Source of the DNA: an uncultured Pseudomonadota bacterium
Lineage (GTDB): Bacteria > Pseudomonadota > Alphaproteobacteria > RF32 > CAG-239
Length of the DNA: 64,000 nt
Direction of reading: 5' to 3'
Assembly: GCA_902799835.1 (NCBI GenBank)
Contig: CADCCF010000002.1
Location: 71,338 to 135,337, forward strand
The position numbers and the translations under genes are program-made. Positions 53,485 through 63,771 of this stretch are shown one piece after another; position 1 is the first letter of the stretch; every line of letters starts with the position of its first letter. The notes beneath the pieces were generated by a model that had not been told where the DNA came from, did not search any database, and saw only the letters and a list, made by a program, of their open reading frames with translations.

Positions 53485-53871
53485 TTAAAACATTTCAATC
53501 ATTGCTTTGGCGTCATCACTCATCATGCTGATATCCCAAGCCGGCTCCCATACCACTTTAACTTCAACGCATCCGACACCTTCAAGTGCGGCTACAACCT
53601 CGGCAGCCTGATTAGGTAATACTTCGGCCACCGGACACATTGGTGAGGTTACCGTCATCTCAATATAGACATCACCATTATCTTTTTGCTCCAATTTATA
53701 AACCAATCCCATATCCCATATATTGATTGTAATCTCAGGATCCGAAACGGTTTTGAGTGCATCAATAATTGCCTCGCGCGAAGCAATGTTTTCGCCTTGT
53801 AAGGGAGTTCCTGCTTTGGCTATATAGTTTTTTTTATATTGTTCCAAATCTATATCTTCAATTTCTTCCAT
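53485..53871 (-). CDS. sufT: SufT-type DUF59 iron-sulfur assembly protein
   Basis: A 128-residue protein with a ~30-residue N-terminal extension and a DUF59/MIP18 domain (ALKTVSDPEITINIWDMGLVYKLEQ, MTVTSPMCPVAEVLPNQA). SufT helps mature Fe-S proteins. It ends the suf operon, 12 bases after sufS. Confidence 0.9.
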   Translation of the reverse strand: MEEIEDIDLEQYKKNYIAKAGTPLQGENIASREAIIDALKTVSDPEITINIWDMGLVYKLEQKDNGDVYIEMTVTSPMCPVAEVLPNQAAEVVAALEGVGCVEVKVVWEPAWDISMMSDDAKAMIEMF

Positions 53872-53883
53872 AATTTTGACCTG

Positions 53884-55098
53884 CTAGAAAAACGTCTTAG
53901 CTTTTTGCAAAGCATTACATAAAATATCAATATCCTCTTTGGTGTTATACATTCCCAAAGATGCTCGCAGAACTGACTCATAGCCCATGCGACGAATCAA
54001 AGGAGCAGCGCAATGATGTCCGACTCGCAAGGATAGACCTTCTTTGTCCAGTATAAAGGCTAAATCTTGCGGGTGAATTCCCTCAATCACAAAGGAATAA
54101 ATTCCGCTTCGGCTTTGGTGAGTACCGAGCATTTTAAGACCTTCAATTTTGTTTAGTTTACCAAAAGCATATTCAGCCAAATCATCCTCATATGCCTTAA
54201 TATTATCTATACCCAAATTCATCATATATTGTAGAGCCTCACCCATGCCGATTGCTTGCACAATTGCCGGTGTTCCGGCTTCAAACCTTGCCGGTGGTTC
54301 GTCAAAGGTGGTTGAGTTGTAGGTAACAACATTGACCATATCACCGCCATATTGATAGGGCGGCATGGCCGATAAGATATCATATTTGGCATATAATACA
54401 CCGATTCCGGTCGGGCCATAGGTTTTATGTCCGGAAAAGGCTAAAAAGTCACAATCCAGGTCTTGCACATCAATCTTTTGGTGCACTGCATATTGGCAAG
54501 CATCAATCAAAACTTTAGCCCCGATTCGATGTGCTGAGGCAATAATATCTTTAATCGGAAAAATCGTACCTAACACATTAGACATACCGGTAATCGCCAC
54601 CAATTTGGTCTTTCCGCTCAGTTTGGAGCAAAAATCATCCCAATCAAACGAGCCATCATCATTAACACGGCATATTTTCAGCTCAAAACCTATTTCATCA
54701 CGCAGAACCTGCCATGGTACAAGGTTGGCATGATGTTCGGCTTCAGAAATAATAACTTCATCAATTTTGGTTAAAAATTTTCTACCCCAGGTAAAGGCTG
54801 TCAAATTAATAGCTTCAGTCGCATTGCGTGTAAAAACGATATCTTCCTTCTGCTTGGCATTAATAAATTTTTGCACAATTTGCCGTGCATTTTCATAAGC
54901 AGAAGTAATTTCTTCAGATAGCAGATAAGATCCGCGATGTACATTAGCATATTCCGAACCATAAGTTTTTATAATTCGATCAATCACGCATTGGGGCTTT
55001 TGCGCCGAGGCTGCCGTATCCAAAAAAGTATTAGGTTTACCGTTAATCGTTACCTTAAAAATAGGAAAATCTTGGCGAACTTTTTCTACATCAAACAT
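53884..55098 (-). CDS. sufS: Cysteine desulfurase SufS
   Basis: SufS is a PLP enzyme that takes sulfur from cysteine for Fe-S cluster assembly. The 404-residue protein has the PLP lysine in FLAFSGHKTYGPTGIGVLYA, SEAEHHANLVPWQ, and the catalytic Cys in RVGHHCAAPLIRRMG. No sufE or sufU is adjacent. Follows sufD in the operon. Confidence 0.96.
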   Translation of the reverse strand: MFDVEKVRQDFPIFKVTINGKPNTFLDTAASAQKPQCVIDRIIKTYGSEYANVHRGSYLLSEEITSAYENARQIVQKFINAKQKEDIVFTRNATEAINLTAFTWGRKFLTKIDEVIISEAEHHANLVPWQVLRDEIGFELKICRVNDDGSFDWDDFCSKLSGKTKLVAITGMSNVLGTIFPIKDIIASAHRIGAKVLIDACQYAVHQKIDVQDLDCDFLAFSGHKTYGPTGIGVLYAKYDILSAMPPYQYGGDMVNVVTYNSTTFDEPPARFEAGTPAIVQAIGMGEALQYMMNLGIDNIKAYEDDLAEYAFGKLNKIEGLKMLGTHQSRSGIYSFVIEGIHPQDLAFILDKEGLSLRVGHHCAAPLIRRMGYESVLRASLGMYNTKEDIDILCNALQKAKTFF

Positions 55099-55128
55099 TG
55101 TTATTTACATCCTCTATATTGCTCTTTA

Positions 55129-56376
55129 CTATGATTGCAGCAATAATTTAATCCAATCGGCAATTTTTTCATTATCAACTTTAGCAATAACTTCCTGCAA
55201 ATATGCATCAACCAACATTGCTTTAGCTTCTTCTTCATCCAACCCTCTTGAACGCAGATAAAAAAGTTGTTCCGCATCAAGTTGTCCGCAAGCCGAACCA
55301 TGCGAGCATTGGACATCATCAGCAAAAATTTCCAATTCCGGTTTCACATCAACCTCAGCTTCATCAGTTAAGAGAAGCGCACGGTGCTGCTGATAACCTT
55401 TGGTTTTGATGGCATTGGGTTCAATGTGTATACACCCCTGAAAAATGCCTTTAGCCTGTCCTCCGACCACACCTTTGACCAACTGATCGGAAAAAGTTTC
55501 GGCAACCAGATGTTCAATATTGGTAGTGGTGTCAATAGTTGCCCATCCATTCATCATATATGCGGCATTAACTTCGGCTTTTGCCTGAGTATCACAAAGT
55601 CGAACTTTCGATTCGTTGCGTGCCAAATCGGCACCTTTTTGCAAGCAGAAGCTCTTGTAATAACCTGATTTTTTAATTTCAACGCAGTTCAGCGCCAAAT
55701 GAATAGCCTTAAAGGCCTCCATCTGCGCTTTATAATGCATCAGAGTTGCATTATCCCCGATATAAATTTCATTAACTACATTGTTAAAATAAACTGATTT
55801 TTGATCGCCGTCATAGTTAAAATATTCAATCAGTTCTGTCTGAGCATTTTTTTCCAGCACAATCAAATTTCGTATATTTGACATCGGGCGTTGATTTTGG
55901 CAGGTGGAATGATATACCAAAGCCAAAGGTTTTGTTAATTTGCAATTCTCTGAAATTTTGATATAAATTCCTTCATTAAGATAAGCTGTATTCAATGCCG
56001 CAAAAGGATGTTTGTTGATATCAACCAAATTACCGATGAGTTTTTTTGCCTGAATATCAAACATCACAAACTCAGCCAATGGTATTATTTCTATTTCCGA
56101 AGGCAGATCGGACATATTCGGAGCAAAAACTCCATCAATAAAAGTTATCTGATATGTCGCAAACGGAAAATCATACTGATAATTTGCGGAATTTCCGGCA
56201 CTGTACGTCTCAAACTCATCAGTTAAAAACATATTGGGTTTGGTATATTTCCAAGCTTCGGTTTTGGCATTTGGAATGCCTAAAGCCGCAAAGGCATCGC
56301 GTCCATTCTGGCGCAATTCCTTCAGCCAAGGAATGTTTTCTCCCAACAGTTTTACCTGATGTAGCAACTTTGTCAT
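55129..56376 (-). CDS. sufD: Fe-S scaffold subunit SufD
   Basis: SufD partners SufB and SufC in the SufBC2D scaffold. The 415-residue protein has the right-handed beta-helix core and the C-terminal family signature with CSHGSACGQLDAEQLFYLRSRG. Its start overlaps the sufC stop by 4 bases (ATGA), so the two are coupled. Confidence 0.95.
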   Translation of the reverse strand: MTKLLHQVKLLGENIPWLKELRQNGRDAFAALGIPNAKTEAWKYTKPNMFLTDEFETYSAGNSANYQYDFPFATYQITFIDGVFAPNMSDLPSEIEIIPLAEFVMFDIQAKKLIGNLVDINKHPFAALNTAYLNEGIYIKISENCKLTKPLALVYHSTCQNQRPMSNIRNLIVLEKNAQTELIEYFNYDGDQKSVYFNNVVNEIYIGDNATLMHYKAQMEAFKAIHLALNCVEIKKSGYYKSFCLQKGADLARNESKVRLCDTQAKAEVNAAYMMNGWATIDTTTNIEHLVAETFSDQLVKGVVGGQAKGIFQGCIHIEPNAIKTKGYQQHRALLLTDEAEVDVKPELEIFADDVQCSHGSACGQLDAEQLFYLRSRGLDEEEAKAMLVDAYLQEVIAKVDNEKIADWIKLLLQS

Positions 56377-57134
56377 GCTTGTTCCTTCACAAATTCGGAA
56401 TATCCGGTACGCTCCAATTCTTCCGCTAAATCTTTGTTGCCGGTTTTAACAATTTTGCCTCCGGTATATACATGCACAAAATCAGGTACGATATAATTTA
56501 ATAACCTTTGGTAGTGAGTAATGACCAACAATCCGTTGTGAGGAGTGCGACAAGCATTAACCCCTTCGCCGATAATGCGCATAGCATCAATATCAACACC
56601 GGAGTCCGCCTCATCCAAAATTGCCAAACTGGGGCGCAAAATTGCCATTTGCAAAGTTTCCAAGCGTTTTGCTTCACCACCGGAAAAGCCGACATTTATT
56701 GAGCGTTTCAACATATCGGCATTGAGATTTAATTTCCGCCCCTCCTCGCGCAATAATTTCATAAATTCTACGGTATCCATTTCTTTTTCGCCGCGATAGG
56801 CGCGTATGCTGTTTAGGGCATGTTTCAAAAACGGAGTTATTGATACTCCGGGAATTTCAACCGGTTTTTGCATTGATAAAAACAAACCTTCACGAGCTCT
56901 TTCTTCTACCGACATTTGCAATAAATCTTTTCCCTTAAACAAGACTCTGCCGGAAGTTACCTCATAGCCGGGTTTGCCGCAAAGCACATAAGATAATGTT
57001 GATTTTCCGGCTCCGTTCGGTCCCATAATGGCGTGAACCTCGCCCTCATTTATGGTTAGATTAAACCCTTTGATAATTTCTTTGTTGTCAACTTTAGCAT
57101 GCAAGTCTTCAATTTCGAGTAGAGGTTTGCTCAT
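56373..57134 (-). CDS. sufC: Fe-S assembly ATPase SufC
   Basis: SufC is the ABC-type ATPase of the SufBC2D scaffold. The start at 57134 overlaps the stop of the preceding small gene, with GGAG upstream. The 253-residue protein has Walker A GPNGAGKST, signature SGGEAKRLE and Walker B LAILDEADSGVDIDAMR. Confidence 0.97.
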   Translation of the reverse strand: MSKPLLEIEDLHAKVDNKEIIKGFNLTINEGEVHAIMGPNGAGKSTLSYVLCGKPGYEVTSGRVLFKGKDLLQMSVEERAREGLFLSMQKPVEIPGVSITPFLKHALNSIRAYRGEKEMDTVEFMKLLREEGRKLNLNADMLKRSINVGFSGGEAKRLETLQMAILRPSLAILDEADSGVDIDAMRIIGEGVNACRTPHNGLLVITHYQRLLNYIVPDFVHVYTGGKIVKTGNKDLAEELERTGYSEFVKEQA

Positions 57135-57406
57135 TTTTGTGCACTCCAATCATCCAATCTTTGCTCAATTTTATGCAGCTTTTGTTCTTTGTAGGCAGCT
57201 ACTTGTTTATGGATATTATAGCAATATTTTAATTGTTCCAACATAATTTCAACATCGGCAGTTTCTTCAATAATTTCAGCCACATTATCTTTGTGCCGAT
57301 TAATGTTTTTTAGAATTTCTTTAATCAGCTCACTCATTTCTTCAATAACTTGCAGCATTTGCGGTTCCTTGCCCCAAGTTTTTAAGGCTCTTTCATAAGT
57401 GTTCAT
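57131..57406 (-). CDS. MazG-like nucleotide pyrophosphohydrolase, small
   Basis: A 91-residue all-helical protein with the MazG/dUTPase-like metal pattern: EEMSELIKEI on one helix and EIIEETADVEIMLEQL on the next. Such single-domain proteins hydrolyse NTPs or dNTPs. It lies inside the suf operon between sufB and sufC. Its stop overlaps the sufC start and its start abuts the sufB stop, so it is translated with them. It is an unusual guest in this operon. Confidence 0.75.
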   Translation of the reverse strand: MNTYERALKTWGKEPQMLQVIEEMSELIKEILKNINRHKDNVAEIIEETADVEIMLEQLKYCYNIHKQVAAYKEQKLHKIEQRLDDWSAQK

Positions 57407-58861
57407 CTATCCGACACTCCCTTCTAAACTTATGTTGATTAGTTTGGCGGCTTCAATTGCAAATTCCATAGGCAGTTTTTGCATAACTTCTTTGCAAAAT
57501 CCGTTCACAATAAGACTTATAGCTTCTTCTTCGGATATACCGCGTTGACGGCAATAAAAAAGTTGCTCATCTGATATTTTGGAAGTTGTGGCTTCATGTT
57601 CCAACTGCGCTGTTTTGCAGCGACTCTCAATATATGGTACAGTGTGAGAACCACAAGTCGCACCAATCAAAAGGCTGTCGCAACGCGTATAATTGCGAGC
57701 ACTGACGGCACTGGCAGCAGCTTTAACTAATCCGCGGTAGGTTTGATTAGAAAATCCGGCAGAGATACCTTTCGATATAATACGCGAAGAAGTGTTTTTG
57801 CCGATGTGAATCATTTTAGTTCCGGTGTCAGCCTGCTGATGGTTATTAGTCAAGGCAACCGAATAAAATTCGCCGCTGGAATTATCTCCCTGTAATACAC
57901 AAGACGGATATTTCCAAGTAACAGCCGATCCGGTTTCTACTTGTGTCCATGAAACTTTGGCATTTACACCTCGGCAGGCCGCTCGTTTGGTCACAAAATT
58001 ATATACGCCGCCTTTGCCTTCTTTGTCACCGGGATACCAATTTTGCACGGTAGAATATTTCACTTCGGCATTATTCAGTACCACTATTTCGACTATTGCC
58101 GCGTGCAGCTGATTTTCATCACGTTGCGGAGCCGTGCAACCTTCGAGATAAGAAACATAACTGTCATCATCAGCCACAATCAACGTGCGCTCAAATTGAC
58201 CGGTATTACGGCTGTTGATGCGAAAATAGGTCGATAATTCCATCGGACAATGCACGCCTTTGGGAATATATACAAATGTGCCGTCGGTAAATACTGCAGA
58301 GTTAAGGCAGGCAAAAAAATTGTCAGTGTAGGGTACGACAGAGCCTAAATATTTTTGTACCAAATCGGGATATTCTTTGATTGCTTCGGAAATCGAGCAG
58401 AAAATAATGCCCTTTTCCTTAAGCTGTGCTCGATAGGTTGTTGCTACCGAAACACTGTCAAAAACAGCGTCAACCGCCACGACTCCGGCCAAAGCTTCTT
58501 GTTCTTTTAAGGGAATTCCCAGTTTTTCATAGGTTTTAAGAAGTTCTTTATCAACCTCGTCCAAACTTTTGGGTGCAGCCTTTTGTTTGGGTGCTGAATA
58601 ATAGGCTAAAGCTTGGTAATCTATAGCATCATATTTGAGTTTTGCCCAATGCGGTTCTTTCATGGTTTGCCAAAACTCAAAAGCTTGCAGGCGCTTTTGC
58701 AGCAACCATTCCGGCTCGCCTTTTTTGTGCGAAATTGTGCGGATAATGTCGGCATTCAAGCCCATCGGAACCGTATCGGCCTCAATATCGGTTACAAAGC
58801 CGTACTTATATTTATCTCCGCTCTCATCTGCGATTTGAATTTCATTTTTTGTATCAGTCAT
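57407..58861 (-). CDS. sufB: Fe-S scaffold protein SufB
   Basis: SufB carries the nascent Fe-S cluster. The 484-residue protein shows the family stretch [34 protein letters not shown], the beta-helix core, and [19 protein letters not shown] near the C-terminus. It is the first gene of the operon sufB-mazG-like-sufC-sufD-sufS-sufT. No iscR- or rirA-like regulator precedes it here. Confidence 0.97.
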   Translation of the reverse strand: MTDTKNEIQIADESGDKYKYGFVTDIEADTVPMGLNADIIRTISHKKGEPEWLLQKRLQAFEFWQTMKEPHWAKLKYDAIDYQALAYYSAPKQKAAPKSLDEVDKELLKTYEKLGIPLKEQEALAGVVAVDAVFDSVSVATTYRAQLKEKGIIFCSISEAIKEYPDLVQKYLGSVVPYTDNFFACLNSAVFTDGTFVYIPKGVHCPMELSTYFRINSRNTGQFERTLIVADDDSYVSYLEGCTAPQRDENQLHAAIVEIVVLNNAEVKYSTVQNWYPGDKEGKGGVYNFVTKRAACRGVNAKVSWTQVETGSAVTWKYPSCVLQGDNSSGEFYSVALTNNHQQADTGTKMIHIGKNTSSRIISKGISAGFSNQTYRGLVKAAASAVSARNYTRCDSLLIGATCGSHTVPYIESRCKTAQLEHEATTSKISDEQLFYCRQRGISEEEAISLIVNGFCKEVMQKLPMEFAIEAAKLINISLEGSVG

Positions 58862-58990
58862 GACACAAGGAAATTAGTTTCTTTTTTTGATAAAATCAAC
58901 CGATATTTGCTTTAAAATCAGCTTTATTTAGAAAATTTTAAGTCTTAATTGCTTATCATAATGCAGGTTTATGATAAGTTGAGAGTATCT

Positions 58991-59887
58991 ATGCGCGCCA
59001 GAATATGGACTATTTTAACCATTCTTTTGCTCGTCGGTGCCTGTTCGAACGGAGCCCGCATCGGCAACTATACCTTATGGGGCGGATATGGCAATTATAC
59101 GAATGGTGCATCAAGAGTTGTGGTTCGCAAGGGCGATACATTATACAGTATAGCCAATCGCAATAACGTACCGTTACGTAGTCTTATTGAAACCAACAAT
59201 CTTTACCCGCCATACACCTTAAAAGTCGGTCAAACTTTAAGATTGCCGGCCGCGAAATATCACATTGTTGCCAAAGGCGATACGCTTTATAACATATCTA
59301 AGCGCTATAATGTTGATATGCCCAAACTCAGCGCCGAAAACAATTTGAGCGCCCCGTTTACCCTAAAATTGGGACAAAAGCTCACTATTCCTGATAGTCT
59401 CTATACTAAAAGTTCGACTAAGTCTGTCTCTTCAACTAAAAAGACAACTAAAAGCTCAACCCCTTCCCAAAGTGTGAGCAAATATTCCTACGTCCAGCCT
59501 TCAACCAATCGCAAGCAAAAATTTGACTGGCCGGTAAAAGGACAGGTAATTTCCGGTTATGGTCCGATTGCCAAAGGACGCAATAATGATGGCATAAATA
59601 TTAAAGCTCCGGCGGGGACTCCGGTCAAGGCGGCAGACTCGGGCACGGTTGCTTATGCCGGTAATGAGCTGAAAGGATTCGGCAATTTGGTTTTGATAAA
59701 ACATGATGATGGTTGGGTAACCGCCTATGCCCACAATCAATCGCTCAAAGTAAAAAAAGGTCAGAAAATCAAACGTGGTGAACAAATAGCCACAGTCGGT
59801 TCTACCGGTGGGGTAGGAACACCGCAATTGCATTTTGAAACTCGTGCCGGCAAAAAAGCTCTTAATCCGCAAAATTATCTGCGCTAA
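58991..59887 (+). CDS. nlpD: NlpD-like LysM/M23 lipoprotein (amidase activator)
   Basis: The start at 58991 gives a lipoprotein signal ending LLVGAC. Two LysM domains follow (VVVRKGDTLYSIANRNNV and YHIVAKGDTLYNISKRYNV), a Ser/Thr/Lys linker, and an M23 domain (residues about 190-298). The zinc ligands are degenerate: NNDGINI instead of HxGxD, and QLHFE instead of HLHFE. As in E. coli NlpD, it should be an activator of amidases rather than a peptidase. It precedes yajC-secD-secF. Confidence 0.88.
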   Translation: MRARIWTILTILLLVGACSNGARIGNYTLWGGYGNYTNGASRVVVRKGDTLYSIANRNNVPLRSLIETNNLYPPYTLKVGQTLRLPAAKYHIVAKGDTLYNISKRYNVDMPKLSAENNLSAPFTLKLGQKLTIPDSLYTKSSTKSVSSTKKTTKSSTPSQSVSKYSYVQPSTNRKQKFDWPVKGQVISGYGPIAKGRNNDGINIKAPAGTPVKAADSGTVAYAGNELKGFGNLVLIKHDDGWVTAYAHNQSLKVKKGQKIKRGEQIATVGSTGGVGTPQLHFETRAGKKALNPQNYLR

Positions 59888-59979
59888 AAAAAATAACTTG
59901 TGAAATAATAAAAAATTCCCTATATATGCTTTAGAATATGTTATATAGTGTAGAAAAATTTTAAAACGGAGTTGAGAAT

Positions 59980-60342
59980 ATGTTTATCAGTTCAGCTTTT
60001 GCCGCTGATATGGCGGCTTCATCTGCGGGCGGAGTGTCCAGCATGATTATTCAGTTGTTACTTATATTTGCCATTTTTTATTTGTTGCTGATTCGTCCCC
60101 AGCAAAAACGTATCAAAGAGCATGAAGCTAAAATCAATGCTCTCAAAAAAGGCGATGAAATTATTACCGGCGGTGGAATTATGGCTAAAGTCGTTGAAAT
60201 TAACGAAGCTGACGATGAACTGAAAGTTGAAATTGCCTCCGGCGTTGTAATCAGAATTGCTCGCTCGACGGTGCGTGAAGTTCTGACCGGAGACGTCAAA
60301 CCGGCTGATAACAACAATAAAAAGACTAAAAACAAAAAATAA
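59980..60342 (+). CDS. yajC: Preprotein translocase subunit YajC
   Basis: YajC is an accessory inner-membrane subunit of the SecDF complex. The 120-residue protein has a short exposed N-terminus, one membrane helix (MIIQLLLIFAIFYLLLIRPQQKR) and the conserved GDEIITGGGIMAKV. A Lys/Asn tail ends it. secD starts 9 bases later. Confidence 0.95.
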   Translation: MFISSAFAADMAASSAGGVSSMIIQLLLIFAIFYLLLIRPQQKRIKEHEAKINALKKGDEIITGGGIMAKVVEINEADDELKVEIASGVVIRIARSTVREVLTGDVKPADNNNKKTKNKK

Positions 60343-60351
60343 GGTGTCGAA

Positions 60352-61896
60352 ATGTACAAATTGTCAAAATCACGAATTATAATCATCTTGGCTATATGTT
60401 TGGTCGGGGTTTTCTTTGCTTTGCCTAATGTTATGCCAAATAAAGATGCACTTCCCAAATGGTGGCAACCCGTCAGCTTGGGACTCGACTTACAAGGCGG
60501 ATCCAACCTTTTGTTGGAAGTAAAATTAGATGAAGTCTTAAAGGAGCGTATGTCGTCAATTGAGGATTCGGCTCGCCAGATTTTGCGTGAAAACAAAATT
60601 CGTTATAAAAGCATTACCTCAAATGAGAATGGGGTTAAGGTTATAATTGACAATGCCGGATCGCGCACCAAAGCGGCCGGATTGTTCCGTAAAATTGATG
60701 AGGGTATTACTGCTGTTGAGACTGAAGATGGTGGTTTATTCATCAATTATAGTGAAGTGGCAATTAATCAGTTGAAAGCCAAAGTTGTTGAGCAATCAAT
60801 TGAAATTGTTCGTCGTCGTATTGATGAACTTGGCACTAAAGAACCTTTGATTCAATCGCAAGGAACCAGCCGTATTGTTGTTCAACTTCCCGGATTGCAA
60901 AATCCTGAACAGGTTAAAGCTTTGCTCGGCAAAACCGCTAAAATGTCTTTTCATATGGTTGACAGCAATGCCAAAATGTCAGATGCCAAACGCGGTATGG
61001 TCGGCGGAAAATATAAACTGGTTTACGGCGAAATGGGAGAGCCTTATTTTGTAACTCGTAAGCCGGTTGTCGGTGGTGAAAATTTGGTTGATGCCCAAGC
61101 CACATTCCAAAACGGTGAGGCAGTGGTCTCTTTCCGTTTCAATTCCTTGGGTGGCAAAAAATTTGGTGAGGCAACCAAAAATAACATTGGCGAAAGATTG
61201 GCTATTGTTTTGGATAATGAGGTAATTTCTGCCCCGACAATTCAGAGTGCGATTATGGGTGGCTCCGGCGTTATTACCGGCAACTTCACTATTCAGTCAG
61301 CTAATGATTTAGCTTTGCTGTTGCGTTCCGGTGCTTTGCCTGCTCCGTTGGAAGTTTTGGAAGAACGTACGGTTGGTGCCGGCTTGGGAGCCGATTCGAT
61401 TAAGGCCGGCGTTATAGCTTCTATCATCGGACTGATAGCTGTTGTTGCTTTTATGCTTGCTGCTTATGGATTATTCGGCGTGTTCACTACAATTGCCGTA
61501 TTTACCAACCTGATTTTGATGATGGCAGCCTTAAGTGTGTTGGGCGCTACTTTGACCTTGCCCGGTATTGCCGGTATGATTTTGAGTATCGGTATGGCGG
61601 TTGATGCCAATGTTTTGATTTTTGAACGTATGCGTGAAGAAGTAAAAGGCGGTCGCTCGACTCGTGATGCTGCTGATGCCGGATTTAACGAGGCTTGGGC
61701 AACTATTGTCGATTCTAACTTAACGACCTTGGTTGCGGCTTTAGTTCTGTTTTACTTTGGCACCGGACCGGTGAGAGGTTTTGCCGTCACTTTGGCAATC
61801 GGTATTGCAACCTCGATGTTTACATCTGTTACAATTACCCGTGTGATTATTACAACATGGCTTAACAAATATAAGCCTACCAAGTTGCCTATATAG
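60352..61896 (+). CDS. secD: Protein translocase subunit SecD
   Basis: SecD uses the proton gradient to help pull proteins through SecYEG. The 514-residue protein has an N-terminal helix, the periplasmic P1 domain (GLDLQGGSNLLLEV, RRRIDELGTKEPLIQSQG), and six membrane segments with GMILSIGMAVDANVLIFERMREE. Together with secF it forms one unit. Confidence 0.97.
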   Translation: MYKLSKSRIIIILAICLVGVFFALPNVMPNKDALPKWWQPVSLGLDLQGGSNLLLEVKLDEVLKERMSSIEDSARQILRENKIRYKSITSNENGVKVIIDNAGSRTKAAGLFRKIDEGITAVETEDGGLFINYSEVAINQLKAKVVEQSIEIVRRRIDELGTKEPLIQSQGTSRIVVQLPGLQNPEQVKALLGKTAKMSFHMVDSNAKMSDAKRGMVGGKYKLVYGEMGEPYFVTRKPVVGGENLVDAQATFQNGEAVVSFRFNSLGGKKFGEATKNNIGERLAIVLDNEVISAPTIQSAIMGGSGVITGNFTIQSANDLALLLRSGALPAPLEVLEERTVGAGLGADSIKAGVIASIIGLIAVVAFMLAAYGLFGVFTTIAVFTNLILMMAALSVLGATLTLPGIAGMILSIGMAVDANVLIFERMREEVKGGRSTRDAADAGFNEAWATIVDSNLTTLVAALVLFYFGTGPVRGFAVTLAIGIATSMFTSVTITRVIITTWLNKYKPTKLPI

Positions 61897-61918
61897 ATAA
61901 TGAAGAGGATTTAAGACT

Positions 61919-62854
61919 ATGATGAAAATGTTTAAGTGGGTTACACTTGATACCAATTTCAACTTTATGAAAGCCAAAAAACTGACTTATATATTGTCGT
62001 CTTCTTTGGTGGTGTTATCGTTGATATGTATAGCCGTTAAAGGATTTAATTTTGGTATTGATTTTTCAGGCGGTATATTGATGGAAATAAAGTCTGAAAA
62101 CAAGATCAATGTTGATGAACTGCGCAATACATTAAACAAACTTAGTGTTGATGATTTAAATCTGCAATCTATGGGTGAGGACGGTACTGAAATGGTTATT
62201 CGTGCTCAAGCCAAAACTTTGGATGAAAAGGCACAAATGGCTGTCGTTAATGAAATCAAAGCAACCTTGGGCAGTGATTATGAGTATCGTCGCGTCGAAT
62301 TAGTTGGTCCGCAAGTTGGCGGTGAACTCAAAAAAGACGGCATTATCGCCTCGGTTATAGCTATTTTAGCCATTACAGCTTATGTTTGGTTTCGTTTTGA
62401 ATGGCAGTTTGCGTTAGGTGCTATTATCGGATTAACGCATGATGTTATCATTACTGCCGGCATGTTGTCTTTATTAGGTATGGATTTTAGCTTGACAACC
62501 GTGGCTGCAATTTTAACTTTGGCCGGTTATTCGGTAAATGATACGGTGGTAACTTATGACCGCATCAGAGAGAATTTGCGCAAATATAAAAAGATGAAAC
62601 AGACTGATCTGCTCAATAAGAGTATTAATGATATCTTGTCGCGTACATTTTTAACCGGATTGACCACATTGTTTGCGGCTTTGGCTTTGTTGATTTGGGG
62701 CGGAGATGCTTTGCGTTCATTCGCTTTTACCATTTTCTTCGGAGTTATAATCGGAACATATTCGTCCATTTATGTTTGCACCACATTACTGGAATTGTTT
62801 GATTTGCGTGCGCATCAGGATGAGGCAACAATCAATCCGTTTGGTAATGCGTAA
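61919..62854 (+). CDS. secF: Protein translocase subunit SecF
   Basis: The SecD partner. The 311-residue protein has FNFGIDFSGGILMEI in the periplasmic domain and six membrane segments with ILTLAGYSVNDTVVTYDRIRENLRK. GAGGAT precedes the paired ATGs; either could be the start. Confidence 0.97.
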   Translation: MMKMFKWVTLDTNFNFMKAKKLTYILSSSLVVLSLICIAVKGFNFGIDFSGGILMEIKSENKINVDELRNTLNKLSVDDLNLQSMGEDGTEMVIRAQAKTLDEKAQMAVVNEIKATLGSDYEYRRVELVGPQVGGELKKDGIIASVIAILAITAYVWFRFEWQFALGAIIGLTHDVIITAGMLSLLGMDFSLTTVAAILTLAGYSVNDTVVTYDRIRENLRKYKKMKQTDLLNKSINDILSRTFLTGLTTLFAALALLIWGGDALRSFAFTIFFGVIIGTYSSIYVCTTLLELFDLRAHQDEATINPFGNA

Positions 62855-62869
62855 AATTGGCGAGGTGAG

Positions 62870-63676
62870 ATGAGTAAAATATCTTGGAAACCTGGAACAA
62901 TGCTTTTTCCGTTGCCACCGGTAATGGTTACCTGTGGCACTATGGAAAAGCCTAATGTGCTGACTATTGCTTGGACCGGAATAGTTAATTCTGAACCTCC
63001 TTTGACTTATATATCAGTGCGTCCTTCCAGATTTTCTCACGCTATTATTGCCGAAAATAAAGAGTTCTGTATCAATTTGGTAAACCTGCCTTTGGCAAAA
63101 GCTTGCGATTATTGCGGCGTGAAAAGCGGTGCCAAAACCGATAAGTTCAAGGATATGAATCTTGAATTGGAGGCTTGCTCACAAATAAAAGCTCCTCAGC
63201 TGAAAGCTTCGCCGGTAACCTTAGAATGCAAAGTTTTGGACAGTGATAAACTCGACACGCATGAAATGTTTTTAGCCGAGATTGTCAACGTTAACATTGA
63301 TGACAAATATGTTGAAGAAGACAATCGATTAGCAGTTGAAAAAATGGGATTGGTTGCTTTTGCTCACGGTAGATACTACACTTTAGGTCGTGATTTGGGT
63401 GGCTTTGGTTTTTCGGTTGACAAAACCAAAGAAAACAAAACCAAGCCACGGAAGTCAAAATTTATGGAAATTCTGAAGATTGAAGAGCAACTTAAAGAAG
63501 GCACTTTAAAAATAAAAGATAAAAAGCCTTCATTAAAAAAGGCATTGGCTGAGAAAAAAGCCACTGCCGCCAAACATAACAAGCGCTCGCGCAAACATTT
63601 TTTGCAGATTGATCGCCGTCGGCACACTAAAAAGCGCACGCCGCAGACATCATCTTCTCAAAGTAACAATAAATGA
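62870..63676 (+). CDS. Flavin reductase family protein with basic tail
   Basis: Residues 1-190 match the FMN-binding flavin reductase (FlaRed-like) family, with TIAWTGIVNSEPPLTYISVRP, NLPLAKACDYCGVKSGAKTDKF and the C-terminal YYTLGRDLG. Relatives usually end near here. This one continues for ~80 residues rich in Lys and Arg (KKPSLKKALAEKKATAAKHN, then RRRHTKKRT), which could bind nucleic acid or ribosomes. GAGGTGAG precedes the ATG. It follows secF by 15 bases. Confidence 0.82.
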   Translation: MSKISWKPGTMLFPLPPVMVTCGTMEKPNVLTIAWTGIVNSEPPLTYISVRPSRFSHAIIAENKEFCINLVNLPLAKACDYCGVKSGAKTDKFKDMNLELEACSQIKAPQLKASPVTLECKVLDSDKLDTHEMFLAEIVNVNIDDKYVEEDNRLAVEKMGLVAFAHGRYYTLGRDLGGFGFSVDKTKENKTKPRKSKFMEILKIEEQLKEGTLKIKDKKPSLKKALAEKKATAAKHNKRSRKHFLQIDRRRHTKKRTPQTSSSQSNNK

Positions 63677-63771
63677 TTAAAAAAATTGTGGATTAAAGCT
63701 TGCTATTTTTGGGAAGATAATGTAGATTTTGAGTAAATTTTGGGTATTAATTTTAACAGTAAGGATTTGAT

